The notes under the pieces: generated by a model
What the model saw: the letters and a program-made list of their open reading frames with translations, nothing else
Databases searched by the model: none
Told to the model about the DNA's origin: nothing
NCBI RefSeq assembly: GCF_029360705.1
Contig: NZ_JARKMX010000008.1
Location: 1,973,983-2,037,982 of the forward strand
Direction of reading: 5' to 3'
DNA: 64,000 nt
From: Paraflavitalea pollutisoli
GTDB lineage: Bacteria > Bacteroidota > Bacteroidia > Chitinophagales > Chitinophagaceae
Made by a program: the position numbers and the translations under genes
Shown: positions 35,671 through 46,039 of the stretch, piece by piece
How positions within the stretch are numbered: position 1 is the stretch's first letter
Layout of the letters: every line of letters starts with the position of its first letter

Positions 35671-35684
35671 TTGACAAGTGTCAA
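35671..35684. promoter_or_regulatory. FNR/DNR-type binding site upstream of yiaA
   Basis: TTGAC-AAGT-GTCAA is a perfect Crp/Fnr-family palindrome of the TTGAC-N4-GTCAA kind, and the symmetry extends to TTTTTGACA/TGTCAAAAA (35668-35687). Its centre is about 42 bp upstream of the start predicted for yiaA, the class II activator position. It could also act on the rightward gene at 35884, but is then 206 bp away from the start codon. Confidence 0.6.
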
Positions 35685-35883
35685 AAAGTGGCTTTTGAAC
35701 TGTTAAGAGGCCCAATTACTGCTGATGTTTGAAAGGTGAGGCGCCAAAAGGGAAATTCTCTATATGGTATGAATAGACGAAATTTTTCCTTTTTTTTCGG
35801 GTCACCTATTTTGAACAGTCAGTTTTTGCCACTATTTTGGCGCTTGAACAAATCCGATATTTACCCGTTTGTTCGCTGACCTT

Positions 35884-38800
35884 ATGACCCGAACCGCATT
35901 CCTCTTCAGTTTTCTCTTTTTCTTTCAAGGCTTGTTTGCCCAGGACGGACGCTTCGATACCTCTTTTGCCAACGGTGGCAAGTTGATCAGCAACTTTGGC
36001 TTTCCGCCCTTTTATGTAGAAGCCCTGTGTATTCAACGCGATGGGAAGGTGGTGGTCGGCGGTGGGGCCATGGTAACAGGCACCCAACGGGAGCACCAAT
36101 TTTTCCTCACCCGGTTTAAGGCCGATGGTCAACCAGACAGCAGTTTTGGTATCCATGGCATTGTATATACCCCCCTACAGCGTACAGAAAGCATGGATCG
36201 CGTTACCAAGATCATTCAGTTGCCCGACGGACGATTACTGGTTGGAGGTACAAGTTCCGAATATTCTTCGGACAACCTGGCCATATGCCGTTATATGATC
36301 GATGGACGACCAGACAGTAGCTTCAACGGAACGGGTATTCATTTTACCTCGGGCGGGCTGGGCGATTTCGAGTGGCAACCAGATGGCAAGTTACTGGTAA
36401 CCACAGAACATAGTGGAAGAGTGTTCAGGTTACTGCCTGATGGCACGCTGGACCGCAGCTTCAACCATTATCAAAAAACAGCCTATGAATTAATGCCGCG
36501 GCTGGTGCACCGGCTTGCAGATGATAAGGTGGTAGTGGCGGGCTACAATAGAACCTGGCCTTTTGTTTCAGATGGCCCTTACGTGATGCGCCTGAAATCC
36601 AATGGTGTGCTAGACAGTACGTTTGGTAAAGACGGGTATCTTGCCAATGAAGGCTTCTCGGTTCACCACAACGTCCTTTTTTCAGTCGATCAGCAGGAAC
36701 GCCTCTATGAATGCATATGGTATAGTCCCTCCAACAGGGATACTTTCCAGGTAAGAATTTCCAGGTTGCTGCCGTCTGGCCAGCTGGACCTGAGTTTCGG
36801 CAACAATGGCACGGTGAAACTGGAAGTTCCTGATATCCGTTTCTTTACTGAAGACCTCGTGTCGTTTCAGCTACAGCCCGATGGCAAGATTATTTTCGGC
36901 GGCACCCTGATCAACACCCAGGGGGTACGGCAACTTGGCGTTCTCCGGCTCCTTCCCAACGGAGATTTCGATCCGGGCTTTGGGCAATCGGGGCAGGCTT
37001 TCATCGAGACCGGCACCCATGCTTTCGAGGGCCTGGTGGCCTCTCAGGGGCAAGATGGATCTGTTGTGGTTGCAGGCTACGACTTTGCCAATGGAAGATA
37101 TGGTGTTGCCGCCGGAAGGCTGCTGCCAGATGGTAGTGCCGATCGATCTTTTGGGACTGGGGGTGTAACCAGCCGATATGTGGGCATCGAGCAGCCGGTT
37201 GATGATGTGGCGTTAGATATCTTATCACAGGAAGACGGGAAATTTATAACAGCGGGGTCTATCTCTAATGGCCCTTACAGCAGCGTCGCCGTGGTGCGTT
37301 ATGAACCTGGCGGTAACATAGACTCTTCCTTTGGAGAGCAGGGAGTCGTTTATCTTACCACCCGTGGCCGGTATCCACACAATCCTGACCTGTTGCAACA
37401 ACGGGACGGGCAATACGCGCTGAATATTAAACAAGACAAGGCCGGGAACCTGGTGATATTATCCTGGGAAAAAGACCTTGTCAGCCTGGGCAGGCAATGC
37501 GTTTTATATAAACTGAAGAAAAATGGTCAGTTGGATCCCGCCTTTGGTGCCGGTGGCCGGCAAGTGATCAGACGTGCCGACTCGCTGCAAATCTCGCCGT
37601 ATGGCCTCGGATTACAATCGGATGGAAAGATTATCGTAGCCGCGAGTGCTTATAACAGGCTAACCTATATAAAAGATGGACCATTGGTTGGTCGTATCCT
37701 GCCAGACGGTCGTATCGACAGCAGTTTTGGAAAAGGGGGCTGGATCGAGGAACGTCGTTTCCAAATCAACCCGACGGAAGAAGAGATAACGACCAATAGA
37801 ATCTGCCTGCAAGCTGACGACAAAATCCTTTTTACGGGCGACAATACACCTTATTATTTACCTTTCTTTGGTGTCGCTCGCTACACACGCAACGGTTTGC
37901 CGGATTCGACTTTTGGCTACGCCGGCCTCACCTCCACTAAAATAATCGCAGTCAATCAATCGGCTTCGATTGCAGTTCAACCTGATGGTAAAATCGTGTT
38001 GGCGGGTGCCGCCCATTCTACAGGTAAATGCGTAGCTAGGTTTGACTCCACCGGCAAATTGGATTATTCTTTCGGCAAGAACGGCGTAAAAGCTAATATT
38101 GGTATTGGGTTCAATAGTGATGTTGTATTGCAGGCAGACGGAAAGATTATCCTTCACGGCACCTCCATATCGACCAACGACTGGGAGGATGGATCGCAAA
38201 TATCTATATCCAGGCTGCTGGAAAATGGGTCGGAGGATATAACCTTTGGCAATGGCGGTACACTCACTTTTTCAAACCTCGACAAGCGGCGTGACCTTCC
38301 CGGCCTCATGACACTCGCGCCTACCGGAGAGATCTTGTTGTGTGGCGGCACCAACCTGCGGATGAGTGAAAACTACGGCTCGGCCAATTCCTTTGTTTAC
38401 AGGCTTACCAACCGTATCCAGGACTGTAGCCGGTTTACCATAGCCCAGGGCCGTGACACGATGATTTGTTCCGGTGGCCAGGGGGTGGTCATCGGCGCGG
38501 CACCTGTTGCAGGCATATCGTATTCCTGGCGCCCTGACTATTTCTTAAACAATGCCAATCAGGCTCAGCCAACAGTCAATCCGAATGATCAAACTTATTA
38601 TACCCTGACGGCTACCAACCCTGGTGGTTGTATCGCTTATGACACCGTTATTGTTTCTGTAGCACCTGCATTGTCAGAGCCCTTTGTTACCGTAAGTGCG
38701 GGACAGTCTAATTTTTGCGAAGGCGGATCAGTCAGGCTAATCACTTCCGCTACCGGAAGTTTTCAATGGTACCGCGATAATGTTTTGGTAGCGGGCGCCA

Positions 38801-39384
38801 CTTCAAAAGAGTTTACCACTACACTCCCCGGACATTACCAGGTTGAAGTACGGAGTATTGCAGGATGCATAGCCAGGTCCGTGCAGGGACAGTTGGTGAC
38901 GGTTTACCCACAACCACCCAAGCCTGTGATCGTACAGACTGGCAATACCCTTTCAACCGGATCTGCTTTAAGTTATCAATGGTACCTGAATGGCCAACTC
39001 ATTGCGGGGGCCAACTATGCAAGCTATACTGCGGCCACACCTGGCAATTATGCCGTCATGGTGACCAGCCCTTTTCAATGTCCCAGTGTTCTTTCAGAGC
39101 CAGTTGCGGTGATCTCTACGGGGATCAATGATCCGGCGCTGAATGGGAACATCTCCGTTGGTCCTAACCCTGTTACCGATGCACTGCACATTCGTTACTC
39201 CGGTAACTTTACCCGCTTGTGGGTGAGTATCACCGATGCATCGGGCAGAACTGTTTTATCCGGAACCTCTTTTACGACGACGTTCGATTATGATGCATCG
39301 ACCCTAAAGCCGGGGGTATATATCGTCCTTATCCGAGACCTGAAGGCCGGGCATATGATCCGAAGAACAATTCTTAAAGTATAA
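35884..39384 (+). CDS. Delta-60-repeat secreted protein with T9SS type A sorting domain
   Basis: A 1166-residue exported protein. After the signal (MTRTAFLFSFLFFFQGLFAQ) come about fifteen delta-60 repeats of the form LQPDGKIIxGG...FxxxGxxDxSFGxxG, spanning roughly 20-830 and expected to form beta-propeller-like blades. A domain near 855-925 contains SYSWRPDYFLNN; two Ig-like modules (about 930-1080) follow, with FQWYRDNVLVAGA and SYQWYLNGQLIAGA. The last 85 residues are the T9SS type A sorting domain (ISVGPNPVTDALHIRY ... LKPGVYIVLI). The protein is exported and anchored or released at the surface. Ligand unknown. Confidence 0.88.
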   Translation: MTRTAFLFSFLFFFQGLFAQDGRFDTSFANGGKLISNFGFPPFYVEALCIQRDGKVVVGGGAMVTGTQREHQFFLTRFKADGQPDSSFGIHGIVYTPLQRTESMDRVTKIIQLPDGRLLVGGTSSEYSSDNLAICRYMIDGRPDSSFNGTGIHFTSGGLGDFEWQPDGKLLVTTEHSGRVFRLLPDGTLDRSFNHYQKTAYELMPRLVHRLADDKVVVAGYNRTWPFVSDGPYVMRLKSNGVLDSTFGKDGYLANEGFSVHHNVLFSVDQQERLYECIWYSPSNRDTFQVRISRLLPSGQLDLSFGNNGTVKLEVPDIRFFTEDLVSFQLQPDGKIIFGGTLINTQGVRQLGVLRLLPNGDFDPGFGQSGQAFIETGTHAFEGLVASQGQDGSVVVAGYDFANGRYGVAAGRLLPDGSADRSFGTGGVTSRYVGIEQPVDDVALDILSQEDGKFITAGSISNGPYSSVAVVRYEPGGNIDSSFGEQGVVYLTTRGRYPHNPDLLQQRDGQYALNIKQDKAGNLVILSWEKDLVSLGRQCVLYKLKKNGQLDPAFGAGGRQVIRRADSLQISPYGLGLQSDGKIIVAASAYNRLTYIKDGPLVGRILPDGRIDSSFGKGGWIEERRFQINPTEEEITTNRICLQADDKILFTGDNTPYYLPFFGVARYTRNGLPDSTFGYAGLTSTKIIAVNQSASIAVQPDGKIVLAGAAHSTGKCVARFDSTGKLDYSFGKNGVKANIGIGFNSDVVLQADGKIILHGTSISTNDWEDGSQISISRLLENGSEDITFGNGGTLTFSNLDKRRDLPGLMTLAPTGEILLCGGTNLRMSENYGSANSFVYRLTNRIQDCSRFTIAQGRDTMICSGGQGVVIGAAPVAGISYSWRPDYFLNNANQAQPTVNPNDQTYYTLTATNPGGCIAYDTVIVSVAPALSEPFVTVSAGQSNFCEGGSVRLITSATGSFQWYRDNVLVAGATSKEFTTTLPGHYQVEVRSIAGCIARSVQGQLVTVYPQPPKPVIVQTGNTLSTGSALSYQWYLNGQLIAGANYASYTAATPGNYAVMVTSPFQCPSVLSEPVAVISTGINDPALNGNISVGPNPVTDALHIRYSGNFTRLWVSITDASGRTVLSGTSFTTTFDYDASTLKPGVYIVLIRDLKAGHMIRRTILKV

Positions 39385-39414
39385 GTCTTGCCTTGCGTGC
39401 GCCGTAATGGTTGC

Positions 39415-39978
39415 CTATTTCTTGCTCCTGATCCTGCTGAGGGTTTCCTGGGAGATGCCGAGGTAGGCCGCCACATGACCGAGGGGCATGCGTTCGAGGA
39501 TATGGGGTGCATCTTCCAGCAGTTGCTGGTAGCGCTCGGCGGCGGTACGGAACTGCGCATTGACGAAGCGCTCTTCGAGGCGGATATAGTATTTTTCGTA
39601 GGCTATCCTGACCAGGCGCTCCACTTCGTGGTGCTCATTGAAGAGGGCGTTGAGTTGATCTTTGGTAATGGCCCACAACACACAGCCTTCAACGGTCTGG
39701 ATGTTTTCGACGGCGGGCTGACGCGTAATGAAGCTGTGAAAGGAGGTTACGAAGTCGTTCTCGAAACCAAACCAATACGTTATCTCTTTGTCTTCCAGGT
39801 TGTAATATCCCCGCAGACATCCTTTTTCCAGAAAATACAGTTGATTGCACACCCGGCCCCGGGTGATCAGGTATTCATTTTTGGGCAACTCCACCCGGGT
39901 AAAATAACCGGGCAGGGCTTCACGGGCTTCTTCGCTGAGGTGGTAAAAATGCTGAAGGTGTTCGAGCAACTGTTCCAT
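39415..39978 (-). CDS. Crp/Fnr family transcriptional regulator
   Basis: A 187-residue regulator starting at the ATG at 39978 (MEQLLEHLQHFYH). The cyclic-nucleotide-binding-like beta roll runs to about 125 with ITRGRVCNQLYFLEKGCLRGYY and ITYWFGFENDFVTSFHSF. The C-terminal helix-turn-helix is short (MPLGHVAAYLGISQETLSRIRSK). No N-terminal cysteines for an iron-sulfur cluster are seen, so oxygen sensing of the FNR kind is unlikely. This is the Bacteroidota type often found as a single-gene regulator. It is 4 kb from an FNR-type site before yiaA, but whether it binds there is unknown. Confidence 0.85.
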   Translation of the reverse strand: MEQLLEHLQHFYHLSEEAREALPGYFTRVELPKNEYLITRGRVCNQLYFLEKGCLRGYYNLEDKEITYWFGFENDFVTSFHSFITRQPAVENIQTVEGCVLWAITKDQLNALFNEHHEVERLVRIAYEKYYIRLEERFVNAQFRTAAERYQQLLEDAPHILERMPLGHVAAYLGISQETLSRIRSKK

Positions 39979-40130
39979 GGGGTCCTGGTTCTTTGCTAAA
40001 ATTAGCAATAACGGGCCAATTCCAGTAGCACTACTTAAATATCCGAACACCGCAGGTATCTCGCGAAAAACCAGTTAAATTAGGGGTACAGTCAGGGATT
40101 TCAGTTTACACCAAAACCGCCATAACTGCG

Positions 40131-43100
40131 ATGGAACGCTCCTTCCGCCGGTTATCCTTTGTGCCCATGTGGTTGCTTGTGCTGTTGTTTGCTGCAAATG
40201 ACGGCTGGGCCCAAACCATTTCTTTAACCACCAGCTCCCCCTGTCCCGGCAGCACCTTGACGGTCACCAATACCCCCCGCTCTATCAGAACCATTGAATG
40301 GTTTAAAGACAATGCACCGATTAGTACTGTTCAAGCTACCTGGCAAGGCACCACGGTGGCCGGTGGCAATGGGGAAGGCAGCGACCTCAACAAATTTGAC
40401 AGCGCCCTGGCCATGGCGATCGATGCCACGGGCAATATCTACGTCAGTGATCTCAACAATCATCGGGTATTGAAGTTTCCGCCAGGGTCTACATCTTTCA
40501 TCAATGGTGTAGTCGTTGCAGGCGGCAATGGACAAGGCAATAGCCTGGACCGGCTCAATGACCCGGCCGGCATCTTCGTCGATGCTACCGGATACCTCTA
40601 TGTGGCTGATATGGGCAACCACCGCGTATTGAAGTTTCCCCCGGGTTCTACCTCGCTCACCGATGGCGTGGTAGTGGCTGGCATTGGGGGCTATGGTCAA
40701 GGTCTTACGCAACTTAACTCCCCCCTGAGTGTATACGTCGATGGTACGAACAGGCTCTATGTAGCAGACCGGGATAATCACCGGGTGATGCGGTATCCGG
40801 TTAACGATGGTTCTGTTGCTGCAGGTGAAATGGTAGCAGGTAATGGAGCGAATGGTGCCAGCTTGTTTCAACTCGATCAACCCGTATCGATTACGATGTT
40901 TAATAACCGGCTGCTGGTATCGGAATACCGCAATCATCGGGTCACCAGCTGGGATCCCACCAATACTGCGGCTGGAGGGATACTGGTAGCCGGCAATCCT
41001 GCGCCTCCGGGTTGGGGCATTGGCCTCAATCAACTACACTTTCCCACAGGCATCTCTGTAGACGCCGGCGGACTGCTGTATATCGCCGACTCTGACAATG
41101 ACCGCATCATGGGCTGGGCGATCGATCCAGGCCCCGTCACTACCGGTGTGGCGCAGATCGACAATGGAGAAGGTGCTACTGCTGACCAACTCAATCAACC
41201 CCTGGCGGTATACCGGGATGGTCTCAATGCTTTTATCGTACTCGACCTGCTCAATAACCGCGTGCAAAAGTTTACCCCGGCCATTGTGAATACTTATACG
41301 CCTACCGTCGCAGGCACCTACCGGGCAGAGATCATCCTGGATGATGGCACGCTCCTGGTTTCGAACAATATCATCATTCCTCCCGCCAACACGCCTACCG
41401 TCACCATCACTCCCACTGCGCCCACTCTTTGTCCGGGTACTACCACCTCGTTTACCGCTGCGATTACGGTTGGTGGCACCACCCCTTCCTATACCTGGAA
41501 GCTGAACGGCGTGGATCAACCACCAACAAACGCTGCTGTGTATAGTCCGGCAACCTTGCATGCCGGCGATGAGATCAGTGTGGTGATGGAGCCAGATGAT
41601 GATGCAGGCTGCCTAACCGCCACTACCGCAACAAGCAACCTGGTAACCGTGGCACAGCATCCTGCCCTGGCGATGCAGGCCACACAGGGCCGAACCAATA
41701 TTTGCCTCAACGACAATGAAACCCTTACCAATGCCACTGTAAAAGCCAGTCATCGCTGGACCAGCTTACACCCCACCATCGCCACCATCGATGCCCCTAC
41801 CGGGCTGCTGCAGGGCGTTGGCGCCGGCACGGCTACCATCCGGTATTATGCCACTTCCACCAATGGCTGTATCGATAGCATAGATGCCAACATTGTCGTA
41901 GCTGCTTTGATCAGCTCGACGGTCACCGTACTGCCTGGTACTACGGCTGCCTGCAAGGGCAAGATCATGACCTTTACAGCCAGCGGCACCAACACCGGCA
42001 CCTCACCGGGTTATGCGTGGCTGGTCAATGGTGTTGCTGCAGGCGTTACCGGTACAAGCTTTTCTGCCGACACCCTCAAAGACAATGCGGTGGTACAGAT
42101 CGTCCTAACACCGGATGTTGGCTGCAAGGCCAGTCCCTCCATTACCAGTACGCCCATTACCGTAACGGTGCATCCCCTACCCGTGGTAGCCCCCATTACG
42201 GGCACTACTGCTGTCTGCGATCAAAGTACGACCCAGCTTACCAACAGCACCACCAATGCCACCTATACCTGGAAAAGCCTGAACCCTGGCGTCGCCCTGG
42301 TTGACAACACGGGTAAAGTCAGCGGTATCAGCGCCGGGCAGGCTGTTATTCGGTTTATTGCCGAATCTGCTCACGGCTGTGCAGACAGCGTGCAGACGAC
42401 AGTAACTGTAGGTCCGTTGGTAACGCCCACGATTACTGTCCAATCCTCCGCAGCCGCCGTATGCGCAGGCAAGCCATTGGTATTTACGGCGACCAGTCAG
42501 CAAAGTGGCATCAACCCCACCTATGCGTGGCAGGTAAACGGCGTACTGACAGGTGCTACCGGCACCACTTATTCCCGCAATGATCTTCAACCTGGTGACG
42601 TGGTGATTGGTGTACTAACACCTTCTGCCGAGGTAGGTTGTCTGGCCAAAGCGAGCTTTGAAAGCCTGCCCGTCTCCTTTACCATCCATCCGCTGCCGGT
42701 CATGGCACCGATCACCGGCGACTTCGTGTTGTGCCTCAATAGCAGTACGCAATTATCGACTACCAGCGCCGCGGGCGTGTGGAAAACCCTGGCCCCCTCG
42801 GTAGCTATGATCGATGCCATGGGAAAAATAACCGCCGTTGGTTTAGGAGATGCCCTCATCAGGTTTGTGTCGACCGCGGCGGCGGGTTGTATGGATAGCG
42901 TAGAACAACGTGTGGGGGTACAAAGTCTGTATACACCCACCTTGTCGGCATCGGCATCGGCCCAAACGATCTGTGCTGGAGAACCGGTCACTTTTACGGC
43001 TGTGGCGGGCCCGGCTGGTAACCAGCCCCGGTTGGAATGGTTTGTCAACAATGTGGCAACAGGGCAACCCGGGCTCACCTATACCAATGCCACCCTTCAG

Positions 43101-45002
43101 CCAGGTGACCTGGTGCATGTCGTATTGACCCCGTCTCCGGATGCCGGTTGTGTTTCGGCGCCATCGTTCAGGAGTTTACCTGTTGCTGTGACGGTACGTC
43201 CGATTGTCACGCCTACCTTCACCGTGACACCGGGTGCCAATGCTGTTTGCACGGGAAAGCCGCTGCTGTTTACGGCCTCGAGCCAATCCAGCGGCACCAC
43301 GCCTACCTATACCTGGCAAGTGAATGGAGCGCCAACAGGCGCCACCGGCGTCACCTACACGCGCAGCGATCTCCAGCAGGGCGATGTGGTCACCTGTATC
43401 TTGACACCTTCACCGGATGCCGGCTGTCTCGCCAAAGCCAGTTTCGAAAGCGCCCCCGCTACGCCTACCATCCATCCCTTGCCCGTGATGGCGCCCATCA
43501 AAGGGCTTTTCGATATTTGTTTACAAAGCAGTACCCAACTCATAACTGCCAGCACTGGTGGTGTATGGAAAAGCTTATCGCCTTCCATAGCAACGATAGA
43601 CGGTACGGGTAAGCTGCTGGGAAATGGTATCGGTACTGCCCTGATCCGCTATGTAGCGACTACGGGAGCGGGTTGCCAGGATAGTGTGGAACAATCCGTA
43701 ACGGTGCGTGGATTGTATACGCCTACGCTCTCAGTGTCTACTTCAGCCAACGCCATATGCCAGGGCGACCGGGTGACGTTTACCGCCAATGCGGGTCCGG
43801 CTGGTACTACCCCGACATTCGAGTGGTTTAAAAACAATCAACCCACCGGCACTGCCGGTATCAGCTACAGCAGCACCACCCTGGTCAAGGGTGACGTAGT
43901 ACACGTGGTGATGACGCCTTCGGCAGATGCGGGTTGTGTTTCCTCGCCTACGATCAACAGCATGGCTGTGATGGTCACGGTAGGGCAACCGCCCGTTCTA
44001 TTACCCATCACGGGCAATGCCGTTTTGTGTAGCGGCGCCACCACGCAACTCGCGAATGCAACGGCCGGTGTTGGCGGAGCGTGGCGTAGTTTGAACACCA
44101 TCGTGGCAACGATCTCGAATACCGGCCTGGTCAGTGGTGTGCAGGCTGGCAATGCCGTGATCCGCTATATTGGCACCACACCTATTGGCTGTCGCGACAG
44201 CGTAGACGTGACGGTCACGGTGAACCCCAGCGTTGTTCCTTCCCTGACGATCGATGCCAGTCACAACGATACCTGTACCGGTGTCGCCATTCAATTTACG
44301 GCACAGGCCCGGCAGGGTGGCTCCCAGCCTTTCTACCAATGGCAGGTGAATGGGCAACCCACGGGCACGGGCGCCCAATGGAGCAGCGCTTCTTTGCGTA
44401 ACGGTGATATCGTACGATGTGTGCTCGCCAGCAATGCGACCTGTGCCTCGCCAGCTTCGGTCACCTCCAACGAGATCGTCCTGGCCATTCATGCCCTGCC
44501 GGTGATCGATGCTGGCCCCGATAAAACGATCCTGCGTGGGAAAACGACCTTGCTGCAGGGCAGGGTCAGCGATGATGTTACGCATATCAGCTGGACGCCC
44601 GTGTCGAGCCTGCAAAATGCCACGACTGCGACACCGGTGGCTAGTCCGTTCAGCACCACCCGTTACCAACTGGAAGCCAGTACGGCCAAAGGTTGCCTGG
44701 CGACAGATGCCGTGACGATATCGGTGATCGAGACGGTGAAGGTGCCCAATGCTTTCTCCCCCAATGGCGACGGCATTCACGATACCTGGGAAATTCCCGA
44801 CCTGGGTGCCGTGGCGCAGGTGGATATCCAGGTATTCAACCGGCAGGGACAACCCGTGTACCAGGCATCGAGCTACCAACGTGGCAAAGGCTGGAATGGG
44901 TCCTACAAGGGCTATGTGTTGCCGGCAGGTACTTACTACTATGTGATCGATCTGAAAAACGGACAACCGAAATTGTCGGGTGCTGTCACCCTTCTAAAAT
45001 AA
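40131..45002 (+). CDS. Giant NHL/Ig-like protein with gliding-associated (T9SS type B) C-terminus
   Basis: A 1623-residue exported protein. A signal peptide ends GWAQ near 27. Residues 60-390 are an NHL-type propeller with repeats of the form GNIYVSDLNNHRVLKFPPGS and LYVADMGNHRVLKFPPGS. About twelve Ig/BIG2-like modules follow (about 395-1515), in which TPSYTWKLNGV-type and LITASTGGVWKSLSPSIATIDGTG-type units alternate, with strong repetition at the DNA level. The final 90 residues are the CHU_C domain starting VPNAFSPNGDGIHDTW, which targets type B T9SS export. The PorP/SprF-like gene follows after 5 bp, a known pairing for such cargo. Confidence 0.9.
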   Translation: MERSFRRLSFVPMWLLVLLFAANDGWAQTISLTTSSPCPGSTLTVTNTPRSIRTIEWFKDNAPISTVQATWQGTTVAGGNGEGSDLNKFDSALAMAIDATGNIYVSDLNNHRVLKFPPGSTSFINGVVVAGGNGQGNSLDRLNDPAGIFVDATGYLYVADMGNHRVLKFPPGSTSLTDGVVVAGIGGYGQGLTQLNSPLSVYVDGTNRLYVADRDNHRVMRYPVNDGSVAAGEMVAGNGANGASLFQLDQPVSITMFNNRLLVSEYRNHRVTSWDPTNTAAGGILVAGNPAPPGWGIGLNQLHFPTGISVDAGGLLYIADSDNDRIMGWAIDPGPVTTGVAQIDNGEGATADQLNQPLAVYRDGLNAFIVLDLLNNRVQKFTPAIVNTYTPTVAGTYRAEIILDDGTLLVSNNIIIPPANTPTVTITPTAPTLCPGTTTSFTAAITVGGTTPSYTWKLNGVDQPPTNAAVYSPATLHAGDEISVVMEPDDDAGCLTATTATSNLVTVAQHPALAMQATQGRTNICLNDNETLTNATVKASHRWTSLHPTIATIDAPTGLLQGVGAGTATIRYYATSTNGCIDSIDANIVVAALISSTVTVLPGTTAACKGKIMTFTASGTNTGTSPGYAWLVNGVAAGVTGTSFSADTLKDNAVVQIVLTPDVGCKASPSITSTPITVTVHPLPVVAPITGTTAVCDQSTTQLTNSTTNATYTWKSLNPGVALVDNTGKVSGISAGQAVIRFIAESAHGCADSVQTTVTVGPLVTPTITVQSSAAAVCAGKPLVFTATSQQSGINPTYAWQVNGVLTGATGTTYSRNDLQPGDVVIGVLTPSAEVGCLAKASFESLPVSFTIHPLPVMAPITGDFVLCLNSSTQLSTTSAAGVWKTLAPSVAMIDAMGKITAVGLGDALIRFVSTAAAGCMDSVEQRVGVQSLYTPTLSASASAQTICAGEPVTFTAVAGPAGNQPRLEWFVNNVATGQPGLTYTNATLQPGDLVHVVLTPSPDAGCVSAPSFRSLPVAVTVRPIVTPTFTVTPGANAVCTGKPLLFTASSQSSGTTPTYTWQVNGAPTGATGVTYTRSDLQQGDVVTCILTPSPDAGCLAKASFESAPATPTIHPLPVMAPIKGLFDICLQSSTQLITASTGGVWKSLSPSIATIDGTGKLLGNGIGTALIRYVATTGAGCQDSVEQSVTVRGLYTPTLSVSTSANAICQGDRVTFTANAGPAGTTPTFEWFKNNQPTGTAGISYSSTTLVKGDVVHVVMTPSADAGCVSSPTINSMAVMVTVGQPPVLLPITGNAVLCSGATTQLANATAGVGGAWRSLNTIVATISNTGLVSGVQAGNAVIRYIGTTPIGCRDSVDVTVTVNPSVVPSLTIDASHNDTCTGVAIQFTAQARQGGSQPFYQWQVNGQPTGTGAQWSSASLRNGDIVRCVLASNATCASPASVTSNEIVLAIHALPVIDAGPDKTILRGKTTLLQGRVSDDVTHISWTPVSSLQNATTATPVASPFSTTRYQLEASTAKGCLATDAVTISVIETVKVPNAFSPNGDGIHDTWEIPDLGAVAQVDIQVFNRQGQPVYQASSYQRGKGWNGSYKGYVLPAGTYYYVIDLKNGQPKLSGAVTLLK

Positions 45003-45007
45003 CCACT

Positions 45008-46039
45008 ATGCGCATCTACCCATTCTACCTGGCGTTGTGTATGCTGGCTTTTTGCAGCGTACCCGCGGATGCCCAGCAGCTGCCGCATTATACACAGTAT
45101 GTGTTGAACAATTATATCCTCAATCCGGCCCTGGCGGGCATCGAGAACTACACCGATATCCGCCTGAGCCACCGGCATCAATGGAGCGGATTAGAGGGCG
45201 CGCCGGTCACCACGTATTTTACGGCGCATACGCCCCTCAAGAAAGATGACTATGGACGTACTACGGCGACGGGGTATGCTCCCTCCAATGAATCGGTGCT
45301 GGGTGATCCTTATTTCCGCACCTACGAGGCGGCGCCAGCCCATGCAGGTATTGGGCTGACGGTACTCAATGACCGTACGGGGCCCTTGAATCGTTTTACG
45401 GCCTATGGTAGTTTTGCGTACCATGTGCCGCTATCCACCAAGCTATCGCTGGCCATGGGTATCAGTGGTGGTGTATCGCAACTGAGCCTGCGGCAGGGGG
45501 ATCTTGATTTTGGTGACGCAACGGTTGACCCAGCCGTGACGAGCAAGGGTACCATCAACAAGCTGAAGCCGGAAGCGAATGCCGGATTGTGGTTATACGG
45601 ACAGGATTTCTTTGTAGGCGCTTCGGTACAGCAACTCGTGCCCTCGAAGATATCCTGGGCCGACAACAACGTGGTACCGATGGAAGGCAAGCTGGTGCCC
45701 CATACGTTTGTAACGGCGGGTTACCGGTTCTGGCTGGGTGATGCCTTCAGCCTGCTGCCCTCGGTGATGGTGCGGTATGTATCGCCGATGCCGCTTGGCG
45801 TAGATGTGAATGCCAAACTTCAATACAAACAGCTGGTATGGGTAGGCGCTGCTTACCGGCACGAAGAAGGCTTTGCCGGTATGGCAGGCCTGCATGTGGC
45901 CAAGGGCATTATCGCCGGCTATTCGTACGACTACACGATCTCCAAACTGAATACCGTGAGCCGCGGCAGTCATGAGTTAATGATCGGCTTTATACTCGGC
46001 AACAAGTACATCGACGATTCACCGCGTAATGTGTGGTGA
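45008..46039 (+). CDS. PorP/SprF family T9SS outer-membrane protein
   Basis: A 343-residue barrel protein starting at the ATG at 45008. A signal peptide (MRIYPFYLALCMLAFCSVPADA) precedes the family hallmark QLPHYTQYVLNNYILNPALAG, then DIRLSHRHQWSGLEGAP, repeated barrel strands, and a last strand MIGFILGNKY. PorP/SprF proteins help present or anchor a cognate type B T9SS cargo, here surely the CHU_C protein ending 5 bp upstream. The frame is open further upstream within the previous gene but that is not used. Its stop codon abuts that of the leftward hydrolase gene. Confidence 0.9.
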   Translation: MRIYPFYLALCMLAFCSVPADAQQLPHYTQYVLNNYILNPALAGIENYTDIRLSHRHQWSGLEGAPVTTYFTAHTPLKKDDYGRTTATGYAPSNESVLGDPYFRTYEAAPAHAGIGLTVLNDRTGPLNRFTAYGSFAYHVPLSTKLSLAMGISGGVSQLSLRQGDLDFGDATVDPAVTSKGTINKLKPEANAGLWLYGQDFFVGASVQQLVPSKISWADNNVVPMEGKLVPHTFVTAGYRFWLGDAFSLLPSVMVRYVSPMPLGVDVNAKLQYKQLVWVGAAYRHEEGFAGMAGLHVAKGIIAGYSYDYTISKLNTVSRGSHELMIGFILGNKYIDDSPRNVW

